Numbered from the stretch's first letter, positions 50,613 through 59,084 are shown. The stretch: 64,000 nt of DNA from Lachnospiraceae bacterium (GCA_021770615.1 JAETQR010000012.1:1-64000), one strand, 5' to 3'. A program made the numbers and translations. Notes: generated by a model from the letters alone, not told the origin.

Positions 50613-52580
50613 TCAGTTCATGTAACAATATACGGTACGACTCCATTCACCATATTTCTTCGTTCCGTTGATGTACTTATATGCCCGTACCTTAAATTCA
50701 ACTTTTATCGAATCCGACGCACCTGTTTCATAAGAACATTCTGTCGTATCCTGTTCTTCATAATATGGCTCCTCGCCCTCTATTGGAGGGTTATAATCCT
50801 GCATCACATTATACTGATATCCATCCGCCCCTTTCACCGGTTTCCATTCCACAGTCCACATCGATCCATCTCCCCTGGAAGAATAAGGGGTAGAATCATA
50901 GAATTCCCCCACATCCGGTGCATCCGGAGGCATGTTTTTTATTTTGACATTTACCTTCTTTAACAGTTTTACTGCGGGATTATAATCTGGCAGATTCTTT
51001 AATATCTTCTTTGATTCCTGATATTGGCCTTCTTTGTATAACTTTTCTGCCTCCTGATAATCCTTCTGTTTCTTCAACTCCATACTGCACTTCTGGTACA
51101 GTTCTTCTTCCTGTTCCTGCCGTTCTATCTCATTCAGCATCCCCATTGCCTCCTCGTATTTCTCCCCCTGATAGGACTGCAGTGCCATCTGATAAATACA
51201 TTCTCTCCGTTTTTCTCCTGCATCCTTATAGTACGCAATCGTTTCATAAATCCCTGCTGCCTTGTCGAACTCTCCCTGTTTGCTGTACTGATCCGCCTTT
51301 ATATAATTCTCTTCTTCCGGCGACAGGGTTGGAACCGGCGTTTCCTGTGCCTCTGTTGTTTCATCACCTGCCCCTCCGGATTGATCACTCCCGATCCGGA
51401 AGACAATGGCAATGATTGCTGCAGCAAAAACTGCCATTGCAAAAACACCAGCTTTTTTCATCCGCTTTTTCCCCAAAGAATACGACTGAACTCTGTTTTT
51501 CTGTATTTGTTCAAAATCTACATTATTCTCTATGTATTCTGTCTTCTGACCGACCTCTGCCTTATTTTCCGACTCGAAATGCAGTTCCTCTTTTAGTTCT
51601 TCTCCACTTAAAGACCGAAGCAGATCTGCCATACTCCGAATCCTCTTTTCTGCCTTTACCTCCATCCCACGCAGGATCGTCTTCTCCACATTCTGCGGTA
51701 TCTCTATCCCCAACTCGGATGGTTTCTTCAATCCGGCTCCTACAATACGTTCCATGCTTTCTTCCGGTGTGATACCCGTAATCATTTTGTACATAGTAGC
51801 ACACAAAGCGTAGACATCTGTCCACGGTCCCTGAACTCCTTTTGTCCGGTACTGTTCTTCTGGTGCATATCCCGGTTTCAGAACGACAGACAAACTTTTA
51901 TTTTTTTCGCTAAAATCTCTTGCCGCACCAAAATCAATCAGGCGGACTGTACCATTTTTCTGAACCATGACATTATCCGGACTAATATCCCTGTGGATAA
52001 TATTTTCTTTATGAATTTCCTCTAATGACCGGATAACAGGAGAAAGCATCTCCACGGCCTGCGCTGCCGGTATCCTGCCCCTTTTTTCTTTCATATAGGC
52101 ACTGAGGGTGATGCCGTCCACGTAATCCATGACCATATATGCGGTTCCATTTTCCTCAAAGAAATCAGAAACGCCTACGATCCCCGGATTATTTCTGAAC
52201 TTTGCCAGTCTCCTCGTCTCATCCAGAAATTTGCTCAGCCCCGTTTCATAATCTTTTTGTTTATTTCCCATATAAACCGATACTGTCCCCCGGTTTTCTT
52301 CATTTAACTCCCTTGTTACCAGGCCTGACGGATAATATTCTTTGATTGCCACCCGGATTTCCAAAGAATTGTCCCATCCCATATAAGTGATACCAAATCC
52401 GCCTTCGCCCAGTACACGGCCCACTACATACCGCGTATTCAGGACAGTCCCCAATGACAGATAATGCGTCTCCGGTACATACCTGCTGATATCAAATCCA
52501 CATACCGGGCATACCCCTTCCTGTTCCTGTTCACTCATACAACCATAGCAGATTAATTTGTCGTTTCTTTTTTTCTCCAT
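50613..52580 (-). CDS. Zinc-ribbon Ser/Thr kinase with extracellular TPR-like and Fn3-like region
   Basis: A 655-aa kinase: N-terminal zinc ribbon (CYGCMSEQEQEGVCPVCGF), kinase domain (~45-310; LGEGGFGITY, VAIKEYY, HRDISPDN, DFGAAR, APEEQY), a transmembrane helix (~380-400, VFAMAVFAAAIIAIVF), helical repeats (YETIAYYKDAGEKRRECIYQMAL) and a C-terminal Fn3-like domain (WTVEWKPVKGADGYQYNV). First gene of the operon with the FHA-ABC and PP2C genes. GGAGGAGG lies 10 nt before the start at 52580. Confidence 0.93.
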   Translation of the reverse strand: MEKKRNDKLICYGCMSEQEQEGVCPVCGFDISRYVPETHYLSLGTVLNTRYVVGRVLGEGGFGITYMGWDNSLEIRVAIKEYYPSGLVTRELNEENRGTVSVYMGNKQKDYETGLSKFLDETRRLAKFRNNPGIVGVSDFFEENGTAYMVMDYVDGITLSAYMKEKRGRIPAAQAVEMLSPVIRSLEEIHKENIIHRDISPDNVMVQKNGTVRLIDFGAARDFSEKNKSLSVVLKPGYAPEEQYRTKGVQGPWTDVYALCATMYKMITGITPEESMERIVGAGLKKPSELGIEIPQNVEKTILRGMEVKAEKRIRSMADLLRSLSGEELKEELHFESENKAEVGQKTEYIENNVDFEQIQKNRVQSYSLGKKRMKKAGVFAMAVFAAAIIAIVFRIGSDQSGGAGDETTEAQETPVPTLSPEEENYIKADQYSKQGEFDKAAGIYETIAYYKDAGEKRRECIYQMALQSYQGEKYEEAMGMLNEIERQEQEEELYQKCSMELKKQKDYQEAEKLYKEGQYQESKKILKNLPDYNPAVKLLKKVNVKIKNMPPDAPDVGEFYDSTPYSSRGDGSMWTVEWKPVKGADGYQYNVMQDYNPPIEGEEPYYEEQDTTECSYETGASDSIKVEFKVRAYKYINGTKKYGEWSRTVYCYMN

Positions 52581-52632
52581 CGTTCTTGTGCCTCCTCCGA
52601 CTCCGCCAAAACCTTCTCCGATAAACAAAATT

Positions 52633-52672
52633 ATTATATCAGGCAGCATACGAAAATCGCTTTCCGTTTTTT
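52633..52672 (-). promoter_or_regulatory. Shared-motif promoter, site d
   Basis: On the minus strand AAAAAACGGAAAGCGATTTT (52653-52672), 14 bp, TATAAT (52633-52638). It drives the kinase / FHA-ABC / PP2C operon. Confidence 0.88.
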
Positions 52673-52791
52673 GTAGCAGTGTATAAAACAGAATAAGTTA
52701 AAAATTATTAATTTTGCAGCTTTCAAGTACATATTATATAGGTAACAAAGCTTATACCAGCAATTACGCTACTACATAAAGGAGGTATCCT

Positions 52792-53001
52792 ATGTCACGT
52801 CAGGCACCCACACCGGCCGTGCGGTTCATCCTGAATCCACGGACACCGGAGGGCGAGAAAACGCTGCGTAACAATCTGGCAAAAGCACACCTTTTGGCAG
52901 TCCGTAGCTTTATTTCCTCGCTGAACTTAAGCAATACCGATATGGAAGCCATGAAGAAATTGCTATCCTGCCAAAAAGGAGGAACTCATGAAATCAAATG
53001 A
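52792..53001 (+). CDS. Small protein upstream of the serine recombinase, possible directionality factor
   Basis: A 69-aa basic protein (TPAVRFILNPRTPEGEKTLRNNLAKAHLLAVRSFISSL) with a perfect AGGAGG ribosome site; its 3' end overlaps the recombinase start by 14 nt. In C. difficile a small protein encoded near the skin recombinase acts as a recombination directionality factor; no sequence match is claimed here. Inferred from position and size only. Confidence 0.6.
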   Translation: MSRQAPTPAVRFILNPRTPEGEKTLRNNLAKAHLLAVRSFISSLNLSNTDMEAMKKLLSCQKGGTHEIK

Positions 53002-54700
53002 CATCCTGCGTGTTGCGATCTACTCCCGCAAATCCAAATTTACTGGAAAGGGGGAATCGATTGCAAACCAGATTGAAGAATGTAAGAAATACTGCCTGTA
53101 TATGTTACATAAGACGGAAAAAAACATAAAATTCACCGTCTACGAAGACGAAGGATATTCCGGAAAAGACTTAGAACGTCCTGCCATGAAAAAGCTGTTA
53201 GGCGAGCTGGCGCAGTACGACTTTTTTGTGTGCTACCGTCTTGACCGGGTCAGCCGCAGCGTCTCTGACTTCTCGAACTTTATCAAAAAGCTGGAGCGGG
53301 CAGATGTGGAATTCATCTCTGTCTCCGAATCTTTCGATACGACGAAGCCGATGGGACGTGCGATGATGAACATTACTTCCGCTTTCGCCGAACTGGAACG
53401 AGACACGATTACAGAACGTATCGTAGACAATATGACGGCTCTGGCAAAGACCGGGCGGTGGCTCGGAGGAACGACGCCGCTCGGCTTCGAGAGCGAAAAA
53501 ATCCACTTTGAACGTCAGGGGAAATCACGCTCCTATTTCAAGCTGACCGAAAAGCCGGAAGAACTGGATACCGTAAAGCGAATTTATACCAAATATCTCG
53601 AACTTGGTTCCCTTACCAAATTGTCAGGCTTCCTGATGAACCATGACATCCGGAGCAGAAACGGTGTGAATTTCTCGAACTACAGCCTGAAATTCATCCT
53701 GATGAATCCCGTATACTGCACAGCGGATTCAGACGCTTATGACTATCTGCTCGCGAATGAATATTCCGTTTACACGGATAAAGAATCTTTTACCGGGGAG
53801 CATGGACTTATCGGCTATAACAAGACAAACGAGCACCACCGGAACGGAAAGAGCCGCTTCAATGAAAAATCCAACTGGATCATTGCGGTCGGAGAGCATA
53901 TTCCTGTCATTGAGAGCAGTCTGTGGATTCAGGTACAGGAACGTCTGAAATCACAGAGCAAATACGCATTCCGCCGTGCCAGAACGAACCATGCGCTCCT
54001 GTCCGGGCTTGTGTATTGCAGCTGCGGTTCCCCGATGCGTCCAAAAAGCACCGGGACGCAGACAGAAACGGGGGAACGCCGTTTTTCGTATCTCTGCGAG
54101 ACAAAGAGTAAAAGCAAGGGAGGACTTTGCGAGCAAAAAAATGTGCAGGGAAATATACTCGACGAAGCAGTCGTATCCTATCTGTTTGAGATGTATCGTC
54201 AGATTCAGGATGAAGACGACACAATTCTTGACGCCATCAAAACTGAACTTGGCTCACCCGTTCTTGCTGATTCAGAAGAAATGCTTGTAAAGCATGCGAT
54301 TGAAACCAACCGCAGGAAACTGGACCGGCTCGTAAAGTCCATTGAAAATGCTACCTCGGACGAAGTGGAATCAATCCTGTTCCAGCGGATGGAAGAAATC
54401 TCTGCGGAGATTAAGAATCAGAAGCTGGAACTGGAAGCTTTGCAGAAGAAAAAAGAAACTCCGGGTACATCAAAGCTCCGAGAATACTTAAACACCCTCC
54501 TTCACTTTGATACGAATCTGTGGAGCAGACTGGATTATGACACGCAGAAAAGCATCGTACAGCTCTTAATCGACCATATCGAATGGGATGGCACGACTGC
54601 TACTATCTTTCCGAGCGGACTTTCATTCCTGACAGGGGATGAATTTTCATCTGCCACCCATTTAGCCACCCCCGATGTATCGACAATGAACTTCTCATGA
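52988..54700 (+). CDS. Large serine recombinase of the sigK element (SpoIVCA-like)
   Basis: A 570-aa large serine recombinase: catalytic domain with YSRKS and SIANQ (nucleophile Ser near residue 12), YEDEGYSGKDLERP, a recombinase domain (~165-290), a zinc-binding domain (CSCGSP...CETKSKSKGGLC, ~335-380) and a coiled coil (~430-490). AGGAGG precedes the start. The last codons lie across attR, so its C-terminus is set by the junction: STMNFS when integrated, STM plus ~109 residues when circular. It should excise the element during sporulation. Confidence 0.95.
   Translation: MKSNDILRVAIYSRKSKFTGKGESIANQIEECKKYCLYMLHKTEKNIKFTVYEDEGYSGKDLERPAMKKLLGELAQYDFFVCYRLDRVSRSVSDFSNFIKKLERADVEFISVSESFDTTKPMGRAMMNITSAFAELERDTITERIVDNMTALAKTGRWLGGTTPLGFESEKIHFERQGKSRSYFKLTEKPEELDTVKRIYTKYLELGSLTKLSGFLMNHDIRSRNGVNFSNYSLKFILMNPVYCTADSDAYDYLLANEYSVYTDKESFTGEHGLIGYNKTNEHHRNGKSRFNEKSNWIIAVGEHIPVIESSLWIQVQERLKSQSKYAFRRARTNHALLSGLVYCSCGSPMRPKSTGTQTETGERRFSYLCETKSKSKGGLCEQKNVQGNILDEAVVSYLFEMYRQIQDEDDTILDAIKTELGSPVLADSEEMLVKHAIETNRRKLDRLVKSIENATSDEVESILFQRMEEISAEIKNQKLELEALQKKKETPGTSKLREYLNTLLHFDTNLWSRLDYDTQKSIVQLLIDHIEWDGTTATIFPSGLSFLTGDEFSSATHLATPDVSTMNFS
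54676..54688 (+). repeat. attR core of the sigK element
   Basis: TGTATCGACAATG, identical to attL. To its right GAACTTCTCATGACC continues the sigK frame; to its left is element DNA. Confidence 0.85.
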
Positions 54701-55074
54701 CCTTCCGTGCCGCCAAAAAACAGGCAAAAGAAGTCTATCTGTACGAACCGATCAGTGGCGACGACGGTGAGGGGAACAGCATCAGTCTTCTGGATTTACT
54801 GGAAACAACAGACGAGGATGTGGCAGAACGTCTGGAAACAGAAGAAAATGTAAAAAAGCTTTACCGCTATGTCGAAACCGCCCTGAGCGAACGGGAAAAA
54901 GAAATCATCCGCCTTCGGTACGGGCTTCCCAAAAACCGGAATGCCAACGAAAAAAGCGAGATCACACAAAGAGAGATCGCAAAAAAATTCAACATCAGCA
55001 GAAGTTATGTAAGCCGGATCGAAAAAAAGGCTCTTGAAAAGCTCCGCAGAGCCTACGAAAATGAATTTCTATGA
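54689..55074 (+). CDS. sigK: Sigma-K, 3' part
   Basis: Encodes sigma regions 2.4-4: ELLMTFRAAKKQAKEVYLYEPISG, SISLLDLLETTDEDVAERLETEENV, EREKEIIRLRYGLP and the region 4.2 helix-turn-helix ITQREIAKKFNISRSYVSRIEKKALEKL. It lacks a start of its own and becomes functional only when joined to the 5' part. An ATG at 54697 is internal to the sigK frame and not a real start. Fourteen bases after its stop comes the Csp-like protease gene. Confidence 0.93.
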
Positions 55075-55088
55075 TCAGGAGGCCCCTT

Positions 55089-56807
55089 ATGGCAGACCAG
55101 AAACTTGAAACATCACTGGAACTGGCCCTCTCCACCAATGAGGCAGAACGAGAACAAAGCCAGACACTGGACGTCGGGTATGATCCTTATACCAAGCGCT
55201 GGGAACTCATCATCAAATACTCGGGCGACCTCATTCTTCCTGATTATGTCACCCTGATCCCCCTCTATGGGGGATACGGCATCATTACTATCCCGGAAAT
55301 ATACATCGATTCGCTCTCTGCACTTCCACAGATTGAATATATCGAGAAACCAAAAAATCTGGTTTTTTCTCTCTATGAAGCACGGGCTGCCTCTTGTATT
55401 ACCCCGGTTCAGAATCCTCCCCGCTCTTTGAGCGGCAGAGGCGTCCTGATCGGGATCGTAGACAGCGGAATTGATATTTTTCATCCTGATTTCCGGAATG
55501 AAGACGGAACGACAAGAATCCGGGAACTCTGGGATCAGAGTATCCCGGATGAAACGAATTCCGGCTACAACCGGGGCCGGATCTTTACAAGTGAGGAAAT
55601 CAACCGTGCCATCGCCGAAAATGACCGTTCCTTTCCGAGCAGGGATCTGTCCGGACACGGAACTCATGTAGCAGGCATCGCCGCCGGAAACGGACGTGCC
55701 AGCAATGGACGCCAAAAAGGTGTTGCTCCTGAAAGTGAACTTCTTATCGTCAAGCTTGGAAATGCATTCCCGGATGGCTTTCCCAGAACGACTGAACTTA
55801 TGCTCGGGATGGATTACTGCGTAAAAAAAGCCATCGAATGGCAAATGCCGCTGGCCTTAAACATCAGTTTCGGAAACAGTTATGGCAGCCATGACGGAAC
55901 TTCCCTTCTGGAAACCTACATCGACAACCTGTCAAATATCGGAAGGACAACGATTGCGATCGGCAGCGGAAACGAGGGGAACAAAGGCCGTCATACCTCC
56001 GGAAGACTTTCGGATTCCGGAACATCACAGATCGAGCTGATCATATCCGGAGGTGAAACTTCTCTCAATCTGCAGATCTGGAAAAACTATGTGGACTCTT
56101 TCCAGATACGACTTGTCGCCCCCTCCGGCGCAGACGTCATCCTCACAGGTTTTTCCTCCGGGGCATACGAAAATGTCCTCGATTCCACCCGGCTCTTGTG
56201 GTACTTTGGCTCTCCATCCCCTTACAGCGTGTCCCAGGAAATTTATCTTGAAATGATTCCGACAGCAGGAAATTCCTACATACAGAGCGGAGTTTGGAAA
56301 ATACAACTGACACCGGAATCGATCGTGGATGGAACGTATCAGATGTGGCTTCCGTCCGGCAATTCGATCAACCCTGCCACCAGCTTTCTCGTCCCCACCG
56401 TATCCACTACACTCACAATTCCATCCACTGCTTCGAATCCCATCACCGTAGCTGCCTATAACAGTGACACAGACGGATTTGCCTCTTTCTCCGGACAGGG
56501 CTACACCGGTCTTTCCCTGCCCAAACCAGATATCGCAGCCCCGGGTGTGGATATTTTGAGCACTGCCCCGGGAGGCGGTTACACAAATAATACCGGCACT
56601 TCCATGGCCACTCCTTTTGTGACCGGAAGCGCCGCCCTCCTGATGGAATATGGGATCATCCAGAACAGGGATCCCTATCTGTATGGCCAGAAAGTCAAAG
56701 CTTATCTTCAAAAGGGGGCCAGGCATCTGCCTGCTGAAAAAAATTACCCCAGCCCGGTGATCGGCTGGGGTGTACTCTGCCTCAGAGACAGTTTTCCTGC
56801 TAATTAA
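55089..56807 (+). CDS. Csp-like S8 family serine protease
   Basis: A 572-aa subtilisin-family protease. The triad is in VDSGIDIFHPDF (Asp), GHGTHVAGI (His) and GTSMATPFVTG (Ser). The ~100-residue N-terminal prodomain and the inserted beta-rich (jelly-roll) region between His and Ser match clostridial Csp germination proteases, which activate the cortex hydrolase SleC. No signal peptide. The start at 55089 has AGGAGG upstream. Directly behind sigK, it may be co-expressed only after element excision. Confidence 0.88.
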   Translation: MADQKLETSLELALSTNEAEREQSQTLDVGYDPYTKRWELIIKYSGDLILPDYVTLIPLYGGYGIITIPEIYIDSLSALPQIEYIEKPKNLVFSLYEARAASCITPVQNPPRSLSGRGVLIGIVDSGIDIFHPDFRNEDGTTRIRELWDQSIPDETNSGYNRGRIFTSEEINRAIAENDRSFPSRDLSGHGTHVAGIAAGNGRASNGRQKGVAPESELLIVKLGNAFPDGFPRTTELMLGMDYCVKKAIEWQMPLALNISFGNSYGSHDGTSLLETYIDNLSNIGRTTIAIGSGNEGNKGRHTSGRLSDSGTSQIELIISGGETSLNLQIWKNYVDSFQIRLVAPSGADVILTGFSSGAYENVLDSTRLLWYFGSPSPYSVSQEIYLEMIPTAGNSYIQSGVWKIQLTPESIVDGTYQMWLPSGNSINPATSFLVPTVSTTLTIPSTASNPITVAAYNSDTDGFASFSGQGYTGLSLPKPDIAAPGVDILSTAPGGGYTNNTGTSMATPFVTGSAALLMEYGIIQNRDPYLYGQKVKAYLQKGARHLPAEKNYPSPVIGWGVLCLRDSFPAN

Positions 56808-56834
56808 ATGACGCCAATTAAAAGTGCAATCTCC

Positions 56835-58652
56835 TTATACCTCCGGAACCGGATCGATGATCATTTCCTCCAGAAAAGTCTCTCTGTCAAGAAATGGCGC
56901 CAGATCCTCCAACGGAGGCGACACTAATGTTCCATCTTCCAATCTCTTTGTCGCTGATTTCGGTTCAAAATTCTGATCCGTGGAAACCACGATCTCACAG
57001 ATCACCGCTCCTTCCGTTGCAAATACACTGCGTATCGTCTCCGTCAGGGTATCATTGCTCTCACAGCGGAAAAACGGATAATCATAAGCATACGCGATCT
57101 TCTCAAGGTCCGGAAACTCCAGATCGTGGCTCTGCGGGCCGATTCCCACATAAGGCTCTCCAAAAAAGTTTGTCTGGGTCTGACGGATTGAATGATATCC
57201 GTTATTATTAATCACAAAGATTTTGATCGGAAGTTTATTCGTCCGGATCGTCTGCAATTCCTGGAGATTCATCTGGATACTTCCGTCACCACTCAGGCAT
57301 ACCAGTTCTCTGCCCCCTTCCGCCACACAGGCTCCGATCGCCGCCGGCAGATCATATCCCATGGATGCGATCGCAGAATTGATGATAAATCTCTGATCCT
57401 TCTTGATCTCATAGCCATGGCTTCCCACGACGCAGGCAGATCCATTCCCCACTACCGTTACATAGCCCTCCGGCAGAACCCTGCTCACTTCTTTAATAAA
57501 AGCATATACATTTGCCAGACCTTTCTGCTCATAGTGTTTTGGAAGAACGACCGGATATGCCTCTTTCCAGTGCGTACATTTTTCTAACCAGAATGGATCG
57601 GTGTCAAGTTTGGTATCCCCTAATGTCTCATTCATCAGCTGCATCAGTTCTTTTACATCTGCACATACAGGCATGTCCACATGGATCGTCGGCTTTTTCA
57701 ATTCCTCGCCATCCACATCCACCACGATCGTATAAGCTTCTCTCGCCCATGTCTTAAAATTATATCCGACCTGACGGATACTCAGGCGGCTTCCCAGCGA
57801 AAGCACCAAATCGCTGTTCTGGATCGCAAAATTTCCAGCCCGGTCGCCCATGATACCACCACGTCCCACATACAAGGGATGTTTGTCCTCGATCAGATCA
57901 ATACTGTTCCAACCGGTCACAACCGGAATATTCAGCTTCTCGACCAGTTCACAGAATTCGGGATAACCACCGGATATCCGGATTCCATTTCCCGCATTGA
58001 TGACTGGTCTCTTTGCCTGCCTGATCTTTCTCAATATTTTTTCTATCGTCTCTCTGGACGGCTTTATCGGCTTTTCATCAATACATTCCGTTGGGTCAAA
58101 CGAACGAAGCTCCTCTGTCTCAATAAAGGATCCCTGCACGTTTAACGGGATATCCAGCCAGCACGGACCCGGCCTTCCCGTCTGCGCCAGATACAACGCC
58201 TTCTCCAGACAATACTTAATGTCCATCGGATTAATGACCATCTCGCAGTATTTCGTCATACTGTCTACCGCTTTACATATATCAAATTCCTGATCCCCCA
58301 TGGCACGTATTCCAAGCCCGGTACTTCTGGCCGTCGTGTCATAGCGGACCTGACCGGAAAGAACAAGCATCGGGATCGAATCCAGCCACCCGCCTACTAC
58401 TCCCGTGATGGCATTGGTGCCGCCCGGCCCGGTCGTCACACAAACTGCACCGATCTTATTATGCATACGCGCATACGCCTCTCCGGCGATCGCGCATGCC
58501 TGCTCGTGATGCTGATACACGCAGTGAAGTCCCTCCTGATGCCCAAGGCCATCGTTCAGATGCATCGCACCGCCGCCCGTAACAGTAAATACCGTATCAA
58601 TGCCATGTTCCACTAAAAATCCTGCTACATAATTTGATAATTTTATTTTCAT
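56835..58652 (-). CDS. Thiamine pyrophosphate-dependent enzyme (acetolactate synthase-like)
   Basis: A 605-aa three-domain TPP enzyme. The catalytic Glu is in YQHHEQACAIAGEAYAR (about 51), with GPGGTNAITG following; the TPP/Mg motif GDGSIQMNLQEL...NNNGYHSIRQTQ is intact. It resembles acetolactate synthase large subunits and the TPP enzymes of polysaccharide clusters; no small regulatory subunit or branched-chain genes adjoin, so biosynthetic acetolactate formation is unproven. The start at 58652 follows AGGAGA. Confidence 0.85.
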   Translation of the reverse strand: MKIKLSNYVAGFLVEHGIDTVFTVTGGGAMHLNDGLGHQEGLHCVYQHHEQACAIAGEAYARMHNKIGAVCVTTGPGGTNAITGVVGGWLDSIPMLVLSGQVRYDTTARSTGLGIRAMGDQEFDICKAVDSMTKYCEMVINPMDIKYCLEKALYLAQTGRPGPCWLDIPLNVQGSFIETEELRSFDPTECIDEKPIKPSRETIEKILRKIRQAKRPVINAGNGIRISGGYPEFCELVEKLNIPVVTGWNSIDLIEDKHPLYVGRGGIMGDRAGNFAIQNSDLVLSLGSRLSIRQVGYNFKTWAREAYTIVVDVDGEELKKPTIHVDMPVCADVKELMQLMNETLGDTKLDTDPFWLEKCTHWKEAYPVVLPKHYEQKGLANVYAFIKEVSRVLPEGYVTVVGNGSACVVGSHGYEIKKDQRFIINSAIASMGYDLPAAIGACVAEGGRELVCLSGDGSIQMNLQELQTIRTNKLPIKIFVINNNGYHSIRQTQTNFFGEPYVGIGPQSHDLEFPDLEKIAYAYDYPFFRCESNDTLTETIRSVFATEGAVICEIVVSTDQNFEPKSATKRLEDGTLVSPPLEDLAPFLDRETFLEEMIIDPVPEV

Positions 58653-58747
58653 CTCTGTCTCCTGTTCCCGGCCTGCCAACGCTCGCTTAAACCTGATCCG
58701 AAACTGGCGTCACCAGACTCTATGACTGTTTTATCTTTCTAAATTAA

Positions 58748-58776
58748 ACGTTACTATAACACCCTCACATTGTCAA
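58748..58776 (-). promoter_or_regulatory. Candidate promoter of the TPP enzyme gene
   Basis: On the minus strand a perfect TTGACA (58771-58776) is followed after 17 bp by TAACGT, a poor -10 box; TATAGT occurs at only 12 bp. The -35 box is convincing, the rest is not. Confidence 0.4.
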
Positions 58777-58797
58777 GATAAACCCGTATTCTTTCAC

Positions 58798-59072
58798 GAA
58801 AATCGATTTTCAGCGCTTGCACCTTTCTCAGAAACAGATAAAAAATTTGTACCGTATCGGGAATATTTCCTGATGAAGACCGTATAAACGTGTCGGTCCT
58901 TAGGCTGCGTATTAGGTGTGATTTTTGCACTTGTTGCAAAAATTGCGCCTTGCAGCCTTTGTACCGCTACATGTTTATTTTAAGCGGGAGCGGGTCTGAA
59001 TCAAGAAATATACCCGATACGGTACAAATTTCACTGGTCTCAGAAAGGTGCAAGCGCTAAAAATTTATTTCC
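58798..59072. repeat. Giant imperfect inverted repeat (copy 2)
   Basis: This fills the gap after folA. Left arm 58798-58875 and right arm 58999-59072 pair over AGCGCTTGCACCTTTCT, AAATTTGTACCGTATCGGG and ATATTTC[C/T]TGAT. The centre holds nested hairpins: GACCG/CGGTC, AGGCTGC/GCAGCCT enclosing ATTTTTGC/GCAAAAAT, and CCGC/GCGG. It starts 12 bp after the folA stop, as copy 1 does after rsmF, and shares GGGAATATTTCCTGAT with it. Confidence 0.8.
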
Positions 59073-59084
59073 ATGGGATTCTTT

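Larger units (their letters stand above)
30458..54688. mobile_element. skin-like sigK intervening element (24.2 kb)
   Basis: The element begins and ends at TGTATCGACAATG (30458-30470 and 54676-54688), within sigK at the codons for Cys-Ile-Asp-Asn. One copy plus interior is 24,218 bp. It carries a large serine recombinase at its right end. Excision rejoins ...CIDN and ELLMTFR..., the region where the skin elements of B. subtilis and C. difficile also interrupt sigK. The cargo (toxin-antitoxin modules, kinase/phosphatase/FHA-ABC system, secreted proteins) differs from the phage-like content of B. subtilis skin. No phage structural genes are seen. Confidence 0.93.

Noticed and set aside
39772..52580. 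Type VII secretion system
   Set aside because: Kinases and FHA domains suggested it, but no EssC/FtsK-type ATPase, WXG100 proteins or EccB/D-like genes are present.
30471..54675. Prophage
   Set aside because: Apart from the recombinase and a Mor-like regulator, no capsid, terminase, tail, portal, holin or lysin genes were seen in the element.
54697..55074. Independent small sigma factor gene starting at ATG 54697
   Set aside because: The frame is continuous with upstream sigK codons across the att core, there is no ribosome site, and it lacks region 2; it is the 3' part of sigK.
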